From: an uncultured Bacteroides sp. | Lineage (GTDB): Bacteria; Bacteroidota; Bacteroidia; Bacteroidales; Bacteroidaceae | Length of the DNA stretch: 64,000 nucleotides | Assembly: GCA_900553815.1 (NCBI GenBank) | Contig: USEY01000008.1 | Coordinates: 11,989 to 75,988 of the forward strand | Direction of reading: 5' to 3' | Part shown: one piece after another, positions 27,707 through 38,591 of the stretch | How positions within the stretch are numbered: position 1 is the first letter of the stretch | Layout of the letters: each line of letters opens with the position of its first letter | Position numbers and translations under genes: made by a program | The notes under the pieces: generated by a model | Databases searched by the model: none | Told to the model about the DNA's origin: nothing | What the model saw: only the letters and a program-made list of their open reading frames with translations

Positions 27707-28165
27707 ATGAAACAGCTATATCATTTTGTACAAGCAGCCGTGTTGCTGCTGACCATAGCCTTGGCTGGTTGCGAAGGAGAAAAAGACTTGATTGTCATCG
27801 AAGGAAATCTGCCGATTAAAACCGAAACGTTTTACATGGTAGGCGATGCCACTCCAGCAGGGTGGGATATCAGCAACCCTACGGCTTTGACACCGACGGA
27901 AGCTGATCCGTTGATTTTCGTGTATGAAGGGCATCTGAACACCGGCGAGTTGAAATGCTGCTTGGTGACGGGCAGTTGGGATGCACCGTTCGTACATCCT
28001 ACTACGCAAGGACGTGAGATAAACCAGAGCGGCATCAATGCCGAAGTATTCTTGATGTACGCCGGAGGCGAAGATTTGAAGTGGAAGGTTACCGCTGCGG
28101 GAACCTACAATCTGACCTTCGACCTGCGCAACTGGACCATCTCGGCATCTTATTTGGGCGAATAA
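27707..28165 (+). CDS. SusE/SusF-like surface glycan-binding lipoprotein, one domain
   Basis: A 152-residue lipoprotein with the lipobox ALAGC at about residue 22. The mature part is a single SusE/SusF-type starch-binding-like module: FYMVGDATPAGWDISNPTAL, then LIFVYEGHLNTGELKCCLVTGSWDAPF, and a final strand YNLTFDLRNWTISAS. Aromatic residues such as Trp in PAGW, GSW and LRNW are the usual sugar-stacking positions. SusE and SusF normally have two or three such modules, so this is a minimal one. It is probably displayed on the surface together with SusD. Confidence 0.88.
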   Translation: MKQLYHFVQAAVLLLTIALAGCEGEKDLIVIEGNLPIKTETFYMVGDATPAGWDISNPTALTPTEADPLIFVYEGHLNTGELKCCLVTGSWDAPFVHPTTQGREINQSGINAEVFLMYAGGEDLKWKVTAAGTYNLTFDLRNWTISASYLGE

Positions 28166-28189
28166 TTACTAAAACGATTTGTATGGTAT

Positions 28190-29518
28190 ATGAACTTCGT
28201 TTTTAGACTATTCTTATTGGGAAGTTTGCTTCTGGCAAACTTCCTCCCCGTCCACTCCCGCGACAGCAAGTTTACCCGCAAGGGCAGCGGTCCGATGTAT
28301 TGGATGGCCTACGAGTATTGCTACGACAACAACCGGCCTCTGCCCGAAGACCGTTACAAGAAAAACATCGATTGGATGGACACGCATCTGAAAGCGTATG
28401 GCTACGATATGATATGCACTGACGGGTGGATAGAACAGGCGCAAACGATAGATGCCAACGGATACATCACCAAGTACAACAGTGATTGGCAGCATGACTT
28501 CAGCTATTGGAGTGATTACATCCGTGGCAAAGGGATGAAGTTCGGCGTCTACTACAACCCGATGTGGCTGACACGTGCCGCGTGGGAGCAAGACTGTCCG
28601 GTGGCAGGCGCGGAAACCACCGCCCGCCAAATCGTGGGGAAGAACAGTTTCAACGCCGATTTGTATTGGGTGGATACCGCCCGTCCCGGAGCCGAGCAGT
28701 GGATAAAGGGATATGTGCGTCATTTCATCGACTTAGGGGCCACTTACCTGCGCATCGACTTCCTGGAGAATTACGAGCGGAACTACGGTTCGGACAAATA
28801 CGTGCAAGCCTTGAAATGGATTAAGGAGGAAGCAGGCGATGAGATTTTCATCAGCCTGGTGATGCCCAACTGTTTCAGTCACGGCAAGAACGAAATACCG
28901 TATGGCGACATGATACGCATCAGTGACGATTGCTTCAAAGGCGGATGGGACTTTGTGAGTGGACGCCGGAGGGGCGAACGTCAGGAAAACTGGCCGCAAT
29001 ACGGCAATGCGTTCGATGGCTTCATCGGATTCTCTGACATAGCGGCCCCCGGCCGGTTGATTATGGACGGAGATTTTATGCGCATGAACACTATGGCCGA
29101 TGTGGACGAACGCCGTTTCCTGTTCTCGTTGATGGTTGTCACAGGGTCTGCGCTGGCCGTTTCAGACCAGTTTGACACGGCGACGGAGGAGTGCTTGGAG
29201 GTCTATCGGAACAAGGAGCTGATAGAACTGAACAAGGCTGGCTTCTGTGCCCAACCGTTGTCCCGGGATGTCAAGAGCAAAGACAGTTCCCGCTGGATTG
29301 GGAAATTGCCTTGCGGCGATTGGATTGTCGCTTTTTTCAACCGTGAAGATGCAGCGGACGAATACCGCATCGATTTCGGGAAAGAACTGGGCATCGAAAC
29401 GGGAAAAGCGGGAAATGTGCGCGACCTCTGGACACATCAGGACTTGGGCGCTATGGAAGGCTCCTATGCTGTGACGTTAGAGCCTCACAGTTGCCAAGTA
29501 ATACGTATAACAAAGTAA
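28190..29518 (+). CDS. Clan GH-D glycosidase related to GH27, secreted
   Basis: A 442-residue enzyme with a signal peptide ending near VHSRDS. The (beta/alpha)8 barrel shows GH27-type motifs: GYDMICTDGWI (near 71), GMKFGVYYNPMW (115-126, the GLK-x-GIY strand of GH27), and the nucleophile strand YLRIDFLENY with Asp190. The acid/base is Asp247 in RISDDC, the R-x3-D arrangement of alpha-galactosidase A. A C-terminal beta domain ends the protein. Typical GH27 alpha-galactosidases have Lys two residues before the nucleophile; here it is Arg188, so specificity may differ. It should hydrolyse an alpha-linked sugar with retention. Paralogue of the next gene. Confidence 0.82.
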   Translation: MNFVFRLFLLGSLLLANFLPVHSRDSKFTRKGSGPMYWMAYEYCYDNNRPLPEDRYKKNIDWMDTHLKAYGYDMICTDGWIEQAQTIDANGYITKYNSDWQHDFSYWSDYIRGKGMKFGVYYNPMWLTRAAWEQDCPVAGAETTARQIVGKNSFNADLYWVDTARPGAEQWIKGYVRHFIDLGATYLRIDFLENYERNYGSDKYVQALKWIKEEAGDEIFISLVMPNCFSHGKNEIPYGDMIRISDDCFKGGWDFVSGRRRGERQENWPQYGNAFDGFIGFSDIAAPGRLIMDGDFMRMNTMADVDERRFLFSLMVVTGSALAVSDQFDTATEECLEVYRNKELIELNKAGFCAQPLSRDVKSKDSSRWIGKLPCGDWIVAFFNREDAADEYRIDFGKELGIETGKAGNVRDLWTHQDLGAMEGSYAVTLEPHSCQVIRITK

Positions 29519-29524
29519 TTAGGG

Positions 29525-30940
29525 ATGAAATTGGCAACAGTTTTCAATATGGGTATTTTGATGATAGTCCTGGCATTCCTTTTAGGAGGATGCCAGGATT
29601 CTGGAAGCGGTTCTTTGCAGGAGCCGCAGGAGCCTGAAACGGACATTCACGTCTACAAAGCCCCGTTGTACTGGAGTGTGTACGAATATTGCTGGAACCA
29701 GAGCAAGAACGGAGTGGCCAATGAGGATATGGACATCAGCCCGGACGAATGGGACAACATCATCGACTGGGTGGCACGCGACCTGAAGCCTTACGGATAC
29801 GACATGATATGCACCGACGGATTCATTCCGATGATAGCCGACGATGAATCGGGATATATGACCCGTTATGGAAGCATGCCGCTGGAGGAGCTCATTGCCA
29901 GATGCAGGGCAAAGGGTCTGAAAGTGGGCGTCTACGACAACCCCTTGTGGCTGCACGGACCCGACGACACCCCGATACCGGGCACGGACGTGACCTTTGG
30001 CGATCTAAAATACAAGTCGGGCGATAAGATAGATAATTCCGGGCATGACGACACTTGGTTCAGCTGGGTGGTAGCTTCACATAAGGGCGCCAAGGAATAC
30101 ATTGACGGATTCTTCAAGCATTTTTCGGAAATGGGGGTGGATTACATCCGCATTGATTTCCTGAGCTGGTATGAAAACGGGCAAGACCGTTCAATGGGCG
30201 TCGTGGGGCGTGGCTACGGACGCGAGACCTATCGGCTGGCCTTGCAGTACATCTGCGAATCGGCACAAAAGTACGGCGTGTTTACTTCATTGGTCATGCC
30301 TCACCTGTTCGACCATGCCGACCTGGAGAAACGCTACGGCAACATGGTGCGCATCGTGGCCGATACGGGCGATGGAGGGTGGGGACATTTTTCTGCCAAT
30401 GAGCGTGGAAAGATTTACGGTTCCTGGCCTGCCAGTATGAATATGTTCGACGGGTTTCTTCACTTCTCTGATGTGGCCGGACGAAACAATGTGATTCTTG
30501 ACGGTGATTTTATCCGTTTGAATACCTTTGGTACGGATGAGGAGAAGCAATCAGTCATCTCGTTGCAACTGATGGCGGGAGGCCCTGTGACCGTAGCTGA
30601 CCAATATCACACGATAGGTGATAACCTCCGTTTTTATCAAAACAGCGAACTGCTGGCCTTGAACGCCGACCGCTTTGTCGGGAAGCCGCTTGCCGCCGAC
30701 CGCTGGGACAGCCGAAGCCAGATATGGTACGGGCAACTCTCTGACGGCGATTGGGTGTTGGGGCTCTTCAACCGCGAAGACAGCAGGCAGAAACGTTCTG
30801 TGGAGTTTGCCGAGCTGGGCATCGAAGGCAGCATGGACGTGCGCGACTTATGGACACACACCGACGAAGGCGAAGCCTCGCGACTGGAAGTGGAGCTGCC
30901 TCCGCATGGTTGCAAAATAGTAAAACTGAGTAAGAAATAA
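29525..30940 (+). CDS. Clan GH-D glycosidase related to GH27, lipoprotein
   Basis: A 471-residue paralogue of the preceding enzyme, 6 bases after it, but lipidated (lipobox LGGC, Cys23), so it is membrane-anchored and perhaps at the surface. Shared motifs: GYDMICTDGFI (near 91), GLKVGVYDNPLW (131-142), nucleophile YIRIDFLSWY with Asp211, and acid/base Asp280 in RIVAD. The Arg before the nucleophile (Arg209) matches the paralogue and departs from usual GH27. The pair, one lipidated and one soluble, may act in sequence at the surface and in the periplasm on the same glycan. Confidence 0.82.
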   Translation: MKLATVFNMGILMIVLAFLLGGCQDSGSGSLQEPQEPETDIHVYKAPLYWSVYEYCWNQSKNGVANEDMDISPDEWDNIIDWVARDLKPYGYDMICTDGFIPMIADDESGYMTRYGSMPLEELIARCRAKGLKVGVYDNPLWLHGPDDTPIPGTDVTFGDLKYKSGDKIDNSGHDDTWFSWVVASHKGAKEYIDGFFKHFSEMGVDYIRIDFLSWYENGQDRSMGVVGRGYGRETYRLALQYICESAQKYGVFTSLVMPHLFDHADLEKRYGNMVRIVADTGDGGWGHFSANERGKIYGSWPASMNMFDGFLHFSDVAGRNNVILDGDFIRLNTFGTDEEKQSVISLQLMAGGPVTVADQYHTIGDNLRFYQNSELLALNADRFVGKPLAADRWDSRSQIWYGQLSDGDWVLGLFNREDSRQKRSVEFAELGIEGSMDVRDLWTHTDEGEASRLEVELPPHGCKIVKLSKK

Positions 30941-33103
<2,163 letters not shown>

Positions 33104-33741
33104 TCTTCCTACTATAGGAGGAAGCAATCGTTTGTGTTCTTGCTCTTTTTCTCTTGTTCGTGCAAGTGGGGTAGATGGTTAGTAATGTGGATTGTACGAT
33201 TGCTTATTTTGAATTTGTTAAATATTCCCCCCGGATGGTTTGTGAAGCATCTCTTTTTGTTTAAATATGGCAAGAAATGCTTTTCGAACCGTCCGTTTTT
33301 TGTTGTTTATGGAAATGTATAGACAATTGAATTCCATTTGACGGATACTTGCATGGCTTAGGAAAGTCGTAACCAAGGAGTAAACTGATACCATGCTGTG
33401 AACTAACTGTTATCATGCTGCGAGTTAACTCTTGCCAAGTTGGCTGTAAACTACTGTGGATTGTCTCTGGTTTTATTCGTATTTTTGTGTGTTTCCTGTT
33501 TTTAGTCATAATGGCTGAAGCGAAATATTGCCCCTGCCTATAATGTTTTCGTTTGATACTTGTTAGTATTCTCCGAGATAATCGACTAAGAGTAGCCTTT
33601 AGCTCTATTTAGTGGTGTGAAGAGTTGTGGCGGCGCATTACCTTTTGCGGTGTAAAGTATTGGATGTTTAGATGCAAATTATTCCTTTCCCCCGATGAAA
33701 ATATACTATGTTTTCCTATCGGTGGATGTTGTGGGGTGCTT
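33104..33741. other. Intergenic region between convergent genes
   Basis: About 640 bases between the end of the PUL and the LysO gene. Apart from the 22-bp repeat block at 33377-33464, I see no gene, RNA or clear terminator. Short frames at 33134-33322 and 33261-33509 lack supporting signs. Confidence 0.6.
33377..33464. repeat. 22-bp-period tandem repeat, locus B (4 units)
   Basis: Units start at 33377, 33399, 33421 and 33443 and share the variable core GAGTTAACT (GAGTAAACT, GAACTAACT, CTGTAAACT). The period is exactly 22 bases, as at 1874-1983 and 57240-57327. Like locus A it lies between two convergent genes. Confidence 0.75.
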
Positions 33742-34662
33742 TTAAAGTGAACAGAACAACGTTACGAGGAATGGTACACTGAAGTCCACCGTGAACCCGT
33801 GGAAGATGGACACTACGACAAACTCTTGTCCCGAAGTGCGGGTGATGATGGGGAGCGTGGTGTCCATTGTGGTGGCACCTCCGGCTGAAATGGGTGCCAG
33901 GCGTCCGAACCAGCGTACCAACAGTGGTGCTGCCAGCAGGGTGATGATTTCACGGCTGATGTTGGCCAGCAGGGCAATGGTGCCTAGTTCGGCTCCGCGG
34001 TATTCGGTGATGAAGATACTCGACAAGGAGTAGTAGCCGAAGCCAGAACCGATGGCCAGGCAGTCGGTGAGGCTGCGGTGGGTCAGCAACAGGCTTATGA
34101 CGGCTGTGCCCGCCAGTGTGCCCACAATGGTCATGACGGGGAGGAAGATAAGTCGCGGGTTGAGCGTGCGGAAGTTTTTCAGTGTTTGGGGATCGTTGCC
34201 GACGCTGATGCCCACGCTGGTCATCAGTGCGCAGAGGGCGTAGAAGCTGATGTGGCTGCCCGGTTGCGCAGGCAGGATATGGAACAGGCTGCTGATGATT
34301 CCCAAAACGAAAAAGATGACAATGACAATGCTGCCTTTCAGGGCTTGCAGGTTGCCGCCACCCTCTGTCGCATTGGAAGAAGTTTGCTCCTGTGTTTTTT
34401 TATGTCTGTTCAGCATGTACCACAGTAGTTTGGCTGCCGTTACACTGCCCAGTGTGCCGCCTATTGTCAGCAGGATGGCTTCCAGCCCGATGGTGTGCAG
34501 GCCTTGTATGATATCTTTGTTGCCTCCTACCTCTACGCCCAGCAGGAAGAGCAACAGCCAGATGAGGATGGTGATGAAACGCTGGATGCCCTTTAAACGG
34601 TGTCTGCGTAGCAGAAAACCGGCAACCATTCCCGTCAGCATGAGTCCTATGACTGTGAACAT
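33742..34662 (-). CDS. lysO: LysO family (YbjE/DUF340) lysine exporter
   Basis: A 306-residue inner-membrane protein with about eight membrane segments. The first half contains GFLLRRHRLKGIQRFITILIWLLLFLLGVEVGGN, in which the charged loop and LLFLLG-x-x-G motif are typical of LysO. A hydrophilic loop near 90-110 separates two halves, and the second half contains SVGISVGNDPQ and the conserved SGFGYYSLSSIFITE motif. E. coli LysO exports lysine and thialysine. It is divergent from rnhB, with a TATCTTTG box at 34697-34690 as its likely -7 element. Confidence 0.85.
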   Translation of the reverse strand: MFTVIGLMLTGMVAGFLLRRHRLKGIQRFITILIWLLLFLLGVEVGGNKDIIQGLHTIGLEAILLTIGGTLGSVTAAKLLWYMLNRHKKTQEQTSSNATEGGGNLQALKGSIVIVIFFVLGIISSLFHILPAQPGSHISFYALCALMTSVGISVGNDPQTLKNFRTLNPRLIFLPVMTIVGTLAGTAVISLLLTHRSLTDCLAIGSGFGYYSLSSIFITEYRGAELGTIALLANISREIITLLAAPLLVRWFGRLAPISAGGATTMDTTLPIITRTSGQEFVVVSIFHGFTVDFSVPFLVTLFCSL

Positions 34663-34689
34663 CTTTTATTATTCTTTTGAAAAACGGGG

Positions 34690-34728
34690 CAAAGATAGCT
34701 ATTTTTTAGTTGCTTACCTGTATCTTTG
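34690..34728. promoter_or_regulatory. Divergent -7 elements for lysO and rnhB
   Basis: TATCTTTG occurs on the minus strand at 34697-34690 (28 bases upstream of lysO) and on the plus strand at 34721-34728 (22 bases upstream of rnhB). The matching -33 elements are weak. The plus-strand box supports the rnhB start at 34750 rather than the earlier ATG at 34726. Confidence 0.6.
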
Positions 34729-34749
34729 CAACTCGTAAACTGTAATATC

Positions 34750-35355
34750 ATGTTACTTCCTTATTTGAATGCCGATTTGATAGAAGCCGGTTGTGATGAG
34801 GCCGGACGTGGATGTCTGGCAGGGGCTGTATATGCCGCCGCTGTTGTATTGCCCAAGGACTTCAGGAATGAACTGCTGAATGACTCCAAGCAGCTGACCG
34901 AACATCAGCGCTATGCTCTGCGTGAAGTGATAGAACGCGAGGCAGTGGCATGGGCGGTGGGTGTGGTGTCGCCGGCCGAGATAGATAAAATCAATATACT
35001 CAATGCTTCGTTCCTGGCCATGCACCGTGCCATTGACCAGTTGAAAGTTCGTCCGCAGCACTTGCTTATCGATGGCAACCGTTTTAAAAAATACCAGGAT
35101 ATACCGCATACCACAGTGGTGAAAGGCGACGGCAAATATCTTTCCATTGCCGCGGCGTCCATTTTGGCCAAGACTTATCGTGATGATTACATGAGCCGGC
35201 TGCACGAGGAATTTCCGTATTATGACTGGAATAAAAACAAGGGGTATCCGACCAGGAAACACCGTGCAGCTATTGCTGAAAGGGGAACTACTCCTTATCA
35301 TCGTATGACATTTAATCTGCTGGGTGACGGACAGTTGGAGCTGGATTTTAAGTAA
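34750..35355 (+). CDS. rnhB: Ribonuclease HII
   Basis: A 201-residue enzyme that cuts the RNA strand of RNA-DNA hybrids and removes misincorporated ribonucleotides. The catalytic Asp-Glu pair is in GCDEAGRG (about 15-22). The third Asp is in HLLIDGNRF (near 107), and [15 protein letters not shown] (near 139) supplies the fourth acidic residue. The C-terminal [13 protein letters not shown] and [10 protein letters not shown] motifs are typical. The start at 34750 follows the TATCTTTG box; starting at 34726 would overlap it. Confidence 0.97.
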   Translation: MLLPYLNADLIEAGCDEAGRGCLAGAVYAAAVVLPKDFRNELLNDSKQLTEHQRYALREVIEREAVAWAVGVVSPAEIDKINILNASFLAMHRAIDQLKVRPQHLLIDGNRFKKYQDIPHTTVVKGDGKYLSIAAASILAKTYRDDYMSRLHEEFPYYDWNKNKGYPTRKHRAAIAERGTTPYHRMTFNLLGDGQLELDFK

Positions 35356-35461
35356 AATATAATGGGTCGGTAGCACTGCTGGCAATGCAATGCCGAGGTA
35401 TGTGTGTGACGGCCAGTATCAGATTCTGGAATAGGTCCAGTGATTTTTCTCGTTCGAGACG

Positions 35462-35847
35462 TTATTTTATGCCTTGCATTTTTTCCAGGTCAGTAATCCG
35501 TTTATTAAGTGATGCAAGCATTTGCGAATGCATGTAGAGGAGTTCATGCTGTTCTTGGTTGTCTGTTTGACCAGATAGCGCGATTGTGTCTGTAGATACA
35601 GGCATGGAGTTTGCATCGGGTGTTGTTTCTTCTACGATGCTTTTGAAAAGCTCTGTTGGTGACACACCAAAAATAGCAGCTATTTTATTTAGTCTTGTCA
35701 GGGTAAGGTCTGTTTCTCCATATTCAATTTTACAGTAGGCACTTGTTGACAGATGTAGCTGTTCTGCCATTTCTTCCTGTGTTAAGTTTTTTTTACCCTG
35801 AGTAGATGCAGCCTCTGACCGACTCTCTTCTTAAATTTTCGTTCCAT
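35462..35847 (-). CDS. XRE-family HTH regulator split by a frameshift in an A8 run
   Basis: The 102-residue frame from the ATG at 35770 begins mid-domain. In another frame an ATG at 35847 gives MERKFKKRVGQRLHLLRVKK and then stops (ACT TAA). Joining them by a -1 shift in the A8 run (35794-35787 on the minus strand) gives a 128-residue XRE protein: GQRLHLLRVKKNLTQEEMAE, then the recognition helix STSAYCKIEYGETDLTLTRL. The 0-frame reads A AAA AAA before the stop, a slippery form, so slippage could restore the protein. A TTGG-N20-TAACTTTG promoter at 35916-35886 precedes the upstream ATG. A C-terminal helical tail follows. Confidence 0.75.
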
Positions 35848-35885
35848 GGTATTAGTAATTTGGAGTGTACCCTTCTTTTATTGGG

Positions 35886-35916
35886 CAAAGTTATGAAAAA
35901 TAGTGTATACAACCAA
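35886..35916 (-). promoter_or_regulatory. Promoter of the split XRE gene
   Basis: On the minus strand TTGG (35916-35913), 20 bases, TAACTTTG (35893-35886), about 40 bases upstream of the ATG at 35847. This supports the upstream ATG as the true start and so the frameshift reading. Confidence 0.65.
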
Positions 35917-35988
35917 TTACTGTTTACTTTTATTTTTGTATTTGGAAAGAATAAATGGTTTGTTATTTGTTGTCTATTAGCGATATAT

Positions 35989-36024
35989 GAAATATTTATA
36001 ACGGTTTTCCGTTACAAATATTTC
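35989..36024. repeat. 16-bp stem-loop in the divergent regulatory region
   Basis: Arms at 35989-36004 and 36009-36024 (GAAATATTTATAACGG and its inverted copy) pair at 15 of 16 positions around a TTTT loop. It follows no gene on either strand, so an operator or attenuator role is more likely than termination. Confidence 0.65.
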
Positions 36025-36231
36025 AAAATATGTTTTTCTTAATAACTTTCAATGCGAAATATTAAATTGTTGAAATAGTCAATTATTGCTTTAAGTTTTT
36101 TTTCTTATAAATAAGTGACTGCTTAGAAATTAGTGATGACTTCTCGAATATAGTAAAATTACGGATAGAATTTACCGTACGTCGGATAGTTGTAGTAATT
36201 ATGGTGGATATAATCAATGTTAATAGACGTG

Positions 36232-36239
36232 TATCTTTG
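36232..36239 (+). promoter_or_regulatory. Likely -7 element of the envelope operon
   Basis: TATCTTTG at 36232-36239 matches the Bacteroides -7 consensus; no good -33 element lies 19-21 bases upstream. The start site would fall near 36246, giving a leader of about 180 bases before the ATG at 36427. Confidence 0.5.
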
Positions 36240-36426
36240 CAAATAAGACTAGAGGAGGGATATATATAAAAACTTTGACTGTTATAGTTGTTAAGGGTAT
36301 CGTTTTATACTTTAAAGTATAATGTAATTTGATAATTGGTTTATTATAAGAAAATACAAAATTAATTTATTATAGTATAACAAGGGCATGAAGTTAAATC
36401 TTCTACTCTGCATTAAAAAAAAGTTT

Positions 36427-37185
36427 ATGAAAAAGTTGTTATTAATTTTATTAGGTGTATTTACACTGAGTACTGTATCTGTTTATGCGCAAGAAGTAGA
36501 ACAGGATGCTAAGGCCGTTAAGTTGCAGGAAAAAGAGGCCAAGAGAAAAGCTAAAGAGGAGGCAAAAGCAAAGAAAGCAAAAGAAAAAGCTGAGAAAAAA
36601 GCTGCAAAAGATAAAAAAAAGGATAAGAGAATAGAAAAGTTGAGAGCTGAATACGCTGATTTTATTGCGAACTATGAACCTTTGGATACAAATACGGGGT
36701 ATGCAGAGATAGATACTTTCATGATTAATGCAAATAACCTTTTTGCCATCATGGTGGAAGTTGAGCAGGAGATAGGCTATATAGAGGTTGTTATGGAAGA
36801 TGTGGAAGATGAAATGACTGGTGAGGTTACAAAACAGGCTACTGGTATTCGTAATAAACATACCCAGGAACCTATTAAGAAATCAGATGCTTTGAAAGCT
36901 TATGGAAGTGCTACTTTAAAATTGTTAACTGCTGCAGCGGAAGGAACTTCTTTAACGGCGAATGGTGTAACGGCTATTTTATCGTCTATAACAGACCCTA
37001 TGGCTCTGCTTACTATAGGAGGAAAAGCTAAAAAGGTAATGAAACAAGTAAAAATGACAGTAGAAATAATTCCTATTATCAGACGTGATATACAAGAGAA
37101 TACGGATGCATTAAAATTCTATAAGGACAACCTTGCTGGAGAAGTTGAGGAAGAAGTTGCTCCTGTTGAAAATACAGCTAATTAA
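36427..37185 (+). CDS. Exported protein with Lys/Ala/Glu-rich coiled coil (envelope cluster gene 1)
   Basis: From MKKLLLILLGVF at 36427 the product is 252 residues; the frame opens earlier at 36388 but that start lacks a signal-like sequence at its end. A signal peptide ends near VYAQEV. Residues about 25-75 are an extreme Lys/Ala/Glu helix (EKEAKRKAKEEAKAKKAKEK), probably a rigid coiled coil or cell-wall-contacting arm. The remainder (80-252) is mainly helical with ADFIANYEPLDTNTGYAEID and a hydrophobic helix pair around ANGVTAILSSITDPMALLTI. No family recognised. First gene of a nine-gene run of secreted products. Confidence 0.8.
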   Translation: MKKLLLILLGVFTLSTVSVYAQEVEQDAKAVKLQEKEAKRKAKEEAKAKKAKEKAEKKAAKDKKKDKRIEKLRAEYADFIANYEPLDTNTGYAEIDTFMINANNLFAIMVEVEQEIGYIEVVMEDVEDEMTGEVTKQATGIRNKHTQEPIKKSDALKAYGSATLKLLTAAAEGTSLTANGVTAILSSITDPMALLTIGGKAKKVMKQVKMTVEIIPIIRRDIQENTDALKFYKDNLAGEVEEEVAPVENTAN

Positions 37186-37203
37186 GTTAAATAAGTGTTT
37201 AGG

Positions 37204-38085
37204 ATGAGAAGATTATTATTTGCATTTTTAGCTGGTTTCTTTAGTATTCTTACTATATTTGCGCAGGAAGTGTCGGATAAGAATGCCATGGTGCTTCGCA
37301 TTGGTAAAATGGAATTCCAAGATCCTGCTCTAAAAAGTAAAATAAAGCCAGATTTTGAAGCGGCAATAGTTCAAATGTTAGAGAATGCATTACGGGCAGC
37401 GGCTGGTGAATCTCAACGCTTTGAAATAACTGATTCGTTGACAGCTGCCAAACTTGATGATGAGATGAGAAGTGAAGTGGCTGCTATGGTTGATGATCCA
37501 CAGCGTGCTACTGATATCAGAAAGAAAGCGTTTGAGGCAATTTTTGCAGTAGATTGGGTCCTTGACGGCGCTATTACTCAGGTACAAATGATGAAAAAAG
37601 GCAATTATGGGTATATCTGTACGGCTCATATTACGGTAACGGTAAAAGACCGTCGTTCGGATGTTTTACGCGTGGTAGATACTCGCCCGTTTGTGAACGT
37701 AGTGAAGGAAACCAAGATTCGTCCGAAAGCTACTGCTGCTTTTCAGGCTGCATTGGATGAATTATATCCTAGGTTAGTGGCTTATTTTTCTAATAATTTC
37801 CCGGTGTATGGTAAATTATTGCGTTTGAATGAGAATAATGATGCTGTTGTAAACTGTGGTTTGAAATATAATTTGCAGAAGGGTGATGTGTTTCAGGTTA
37901 CTCACATGATTCCGCAAAAAAATGCTGATGAAAAGTTCTATTATGAGGAAAATATTATAGGTACATTGAAGGTAAAGGAAGTACTTGATGAGGCATGTAT
38001 CTGTAATATTACCAGCGGAGAGGATAAAATACTTAGCGTGAATGAACAAGGCGGTTTTATGCAGTGCAAACAAATTATGAAATAA
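37204..38085 (+). CDS. CsgG-like exported protein with FlgT-C-like tail (cluster gene 2)
   Basis: A 293-residue protein from MRRLLFAFLAG at 37204, with a signal peptide ending near IFAQEV. Residues about 30-170 follow the CsgG/LpoB layout: first strand MVLRIGKMEFQD, a helix (EAAIVQMLENALRAA), RFEITDSLTAAKLDDEM, a strand VDWVLDGAITQV, then YICTAHITVTVKDRRSDVLR. Residues about 200-290 look like the small beta domain at the end of FlgT and related proteins (GLKYNLQKGDVFQV, IIGTLKVKEVLDEACICNI). CsgG-like folds occur in outer-membrane secretion channels and flagellar or peptidoglycan-linked factors. The assignment is by pattern and not certain. Confidence 0.75.
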   Translation: MRRLLFAFLAGFFSILTIFAQEVSDKNAMVLRIGKMEFQDPALKSKIKPDFEAAIVQMLENALRAAAGESQRFEITDSLTAAKLDDEMRSEVAAMVDDPQRATDIRKKAFEAIFAVDWVLDGAITQVQMMKKGNYGYICTAHITVTVKDRRSDVLRVVDTRPFVNVVKETKIRPKATAAFQAALDELYPRLVAYFSNNFPVYGKLLRLNENNDAVVNCGLKYNLQKGDVFQVTHMIPQKNADEKFYYEENIIGTLKVKEVLDEACICNITSGEDKILSVNEQGGFMQCKQIMK

Positions 38086-38104
38086 AATTAGAGAAATGAT
38101 TATT

Positions 38105-38572
38105 ATGAAACGGTTATTTTGTATAGCGTTTCTGATGATGAGTATTAACCTTTTGGGCTATGCCCAAAAGGTTAAACCCGTTGAATATGGAGGCGGGATA
38201 AACTTGATTAAAGTTGTTGATCAGAAAGCGCTGATTTTGAAATTACGGGTAATAGGTTACGGGAAGAAAGATGCTCAAGCCCAGGAAGATGCAGAAGTAC
38301 GTGCTATACGGGCTGTTATGTATGCAGGTGTAGGGTCGTATCGTCCACTATTAGTTGAGTCGCAGGCTGAAGCTGCTCATGGTGATTTTCTTAACAGCTT
38401 TTTTGAGAATAAACAATATAAGGATTATCTTTCTATTGTAGAGCCTGCTGGTGGACTTACCAAAGTGAAAGGTTTGAAAGTTAAAAAACAACCTTATGAC
38501 ATTACGGTGAATGTTAGAGCCCTTGAACTGTTTCTGACGCAAAATAAGATAAAGAAGAGATTAGGTTTTTAG
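38105..38572 (+). CDS. Small exported protein, FlgT-N/LPP20-like (cluster gene 3)
   Basis: From MKRLFCIAFLMM at 38105 the product is 155 residues with a signal peptide ending near GYAQKV. The mature protein is one small alpha/beta domain: LILKLRVIGYGKKDAQAQEDA, then the helix EVRAIRAVMYAGVG, a pattern (strand, G, acidic linker, A-x2-A helix) that recalls the N-terminal FlgT and LPP20 domains. The end, YDITVNVRALELFL, is a last strand and helix. It sits 19 bases after the CsgG-like gene; FlgT-type proteins combine such N-terminal and CsgG-like parts in one chain, so these two genes may be a split equivalent. Confidence 0.65.
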   Translation: MKRLFCIAFLMMSINLLGYAQKVKPVEYGGGINLIKVVDQKALILKLRVIGYGKKDAQAQEDAEVRAIRAVMYAGVGSYRPLLVESQAEAAHGDFLNSFFENKQYKDYLSIVEPAGGLTKVKGLKVKKQPYDITVNVRALELFLTQNKIKKRLGF

Positions 38573-38591
38573 AAATCCTATATATTAGATT

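Larger units (their letters stand above)
35848..36426. other. AT-rich regulatory region between the split XRE gene and the envelope operon
   Basis: About 580 strongly AT-rich bases without a gene. It holds the XRE promoter (35886-35916), a 16-bp hairpin (35989-36024), a second small dyad (TACGG/CCGTA) near 36160-36180 and the operon's TATCTTTG box at 36232-36239. Confidence 0.6.
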
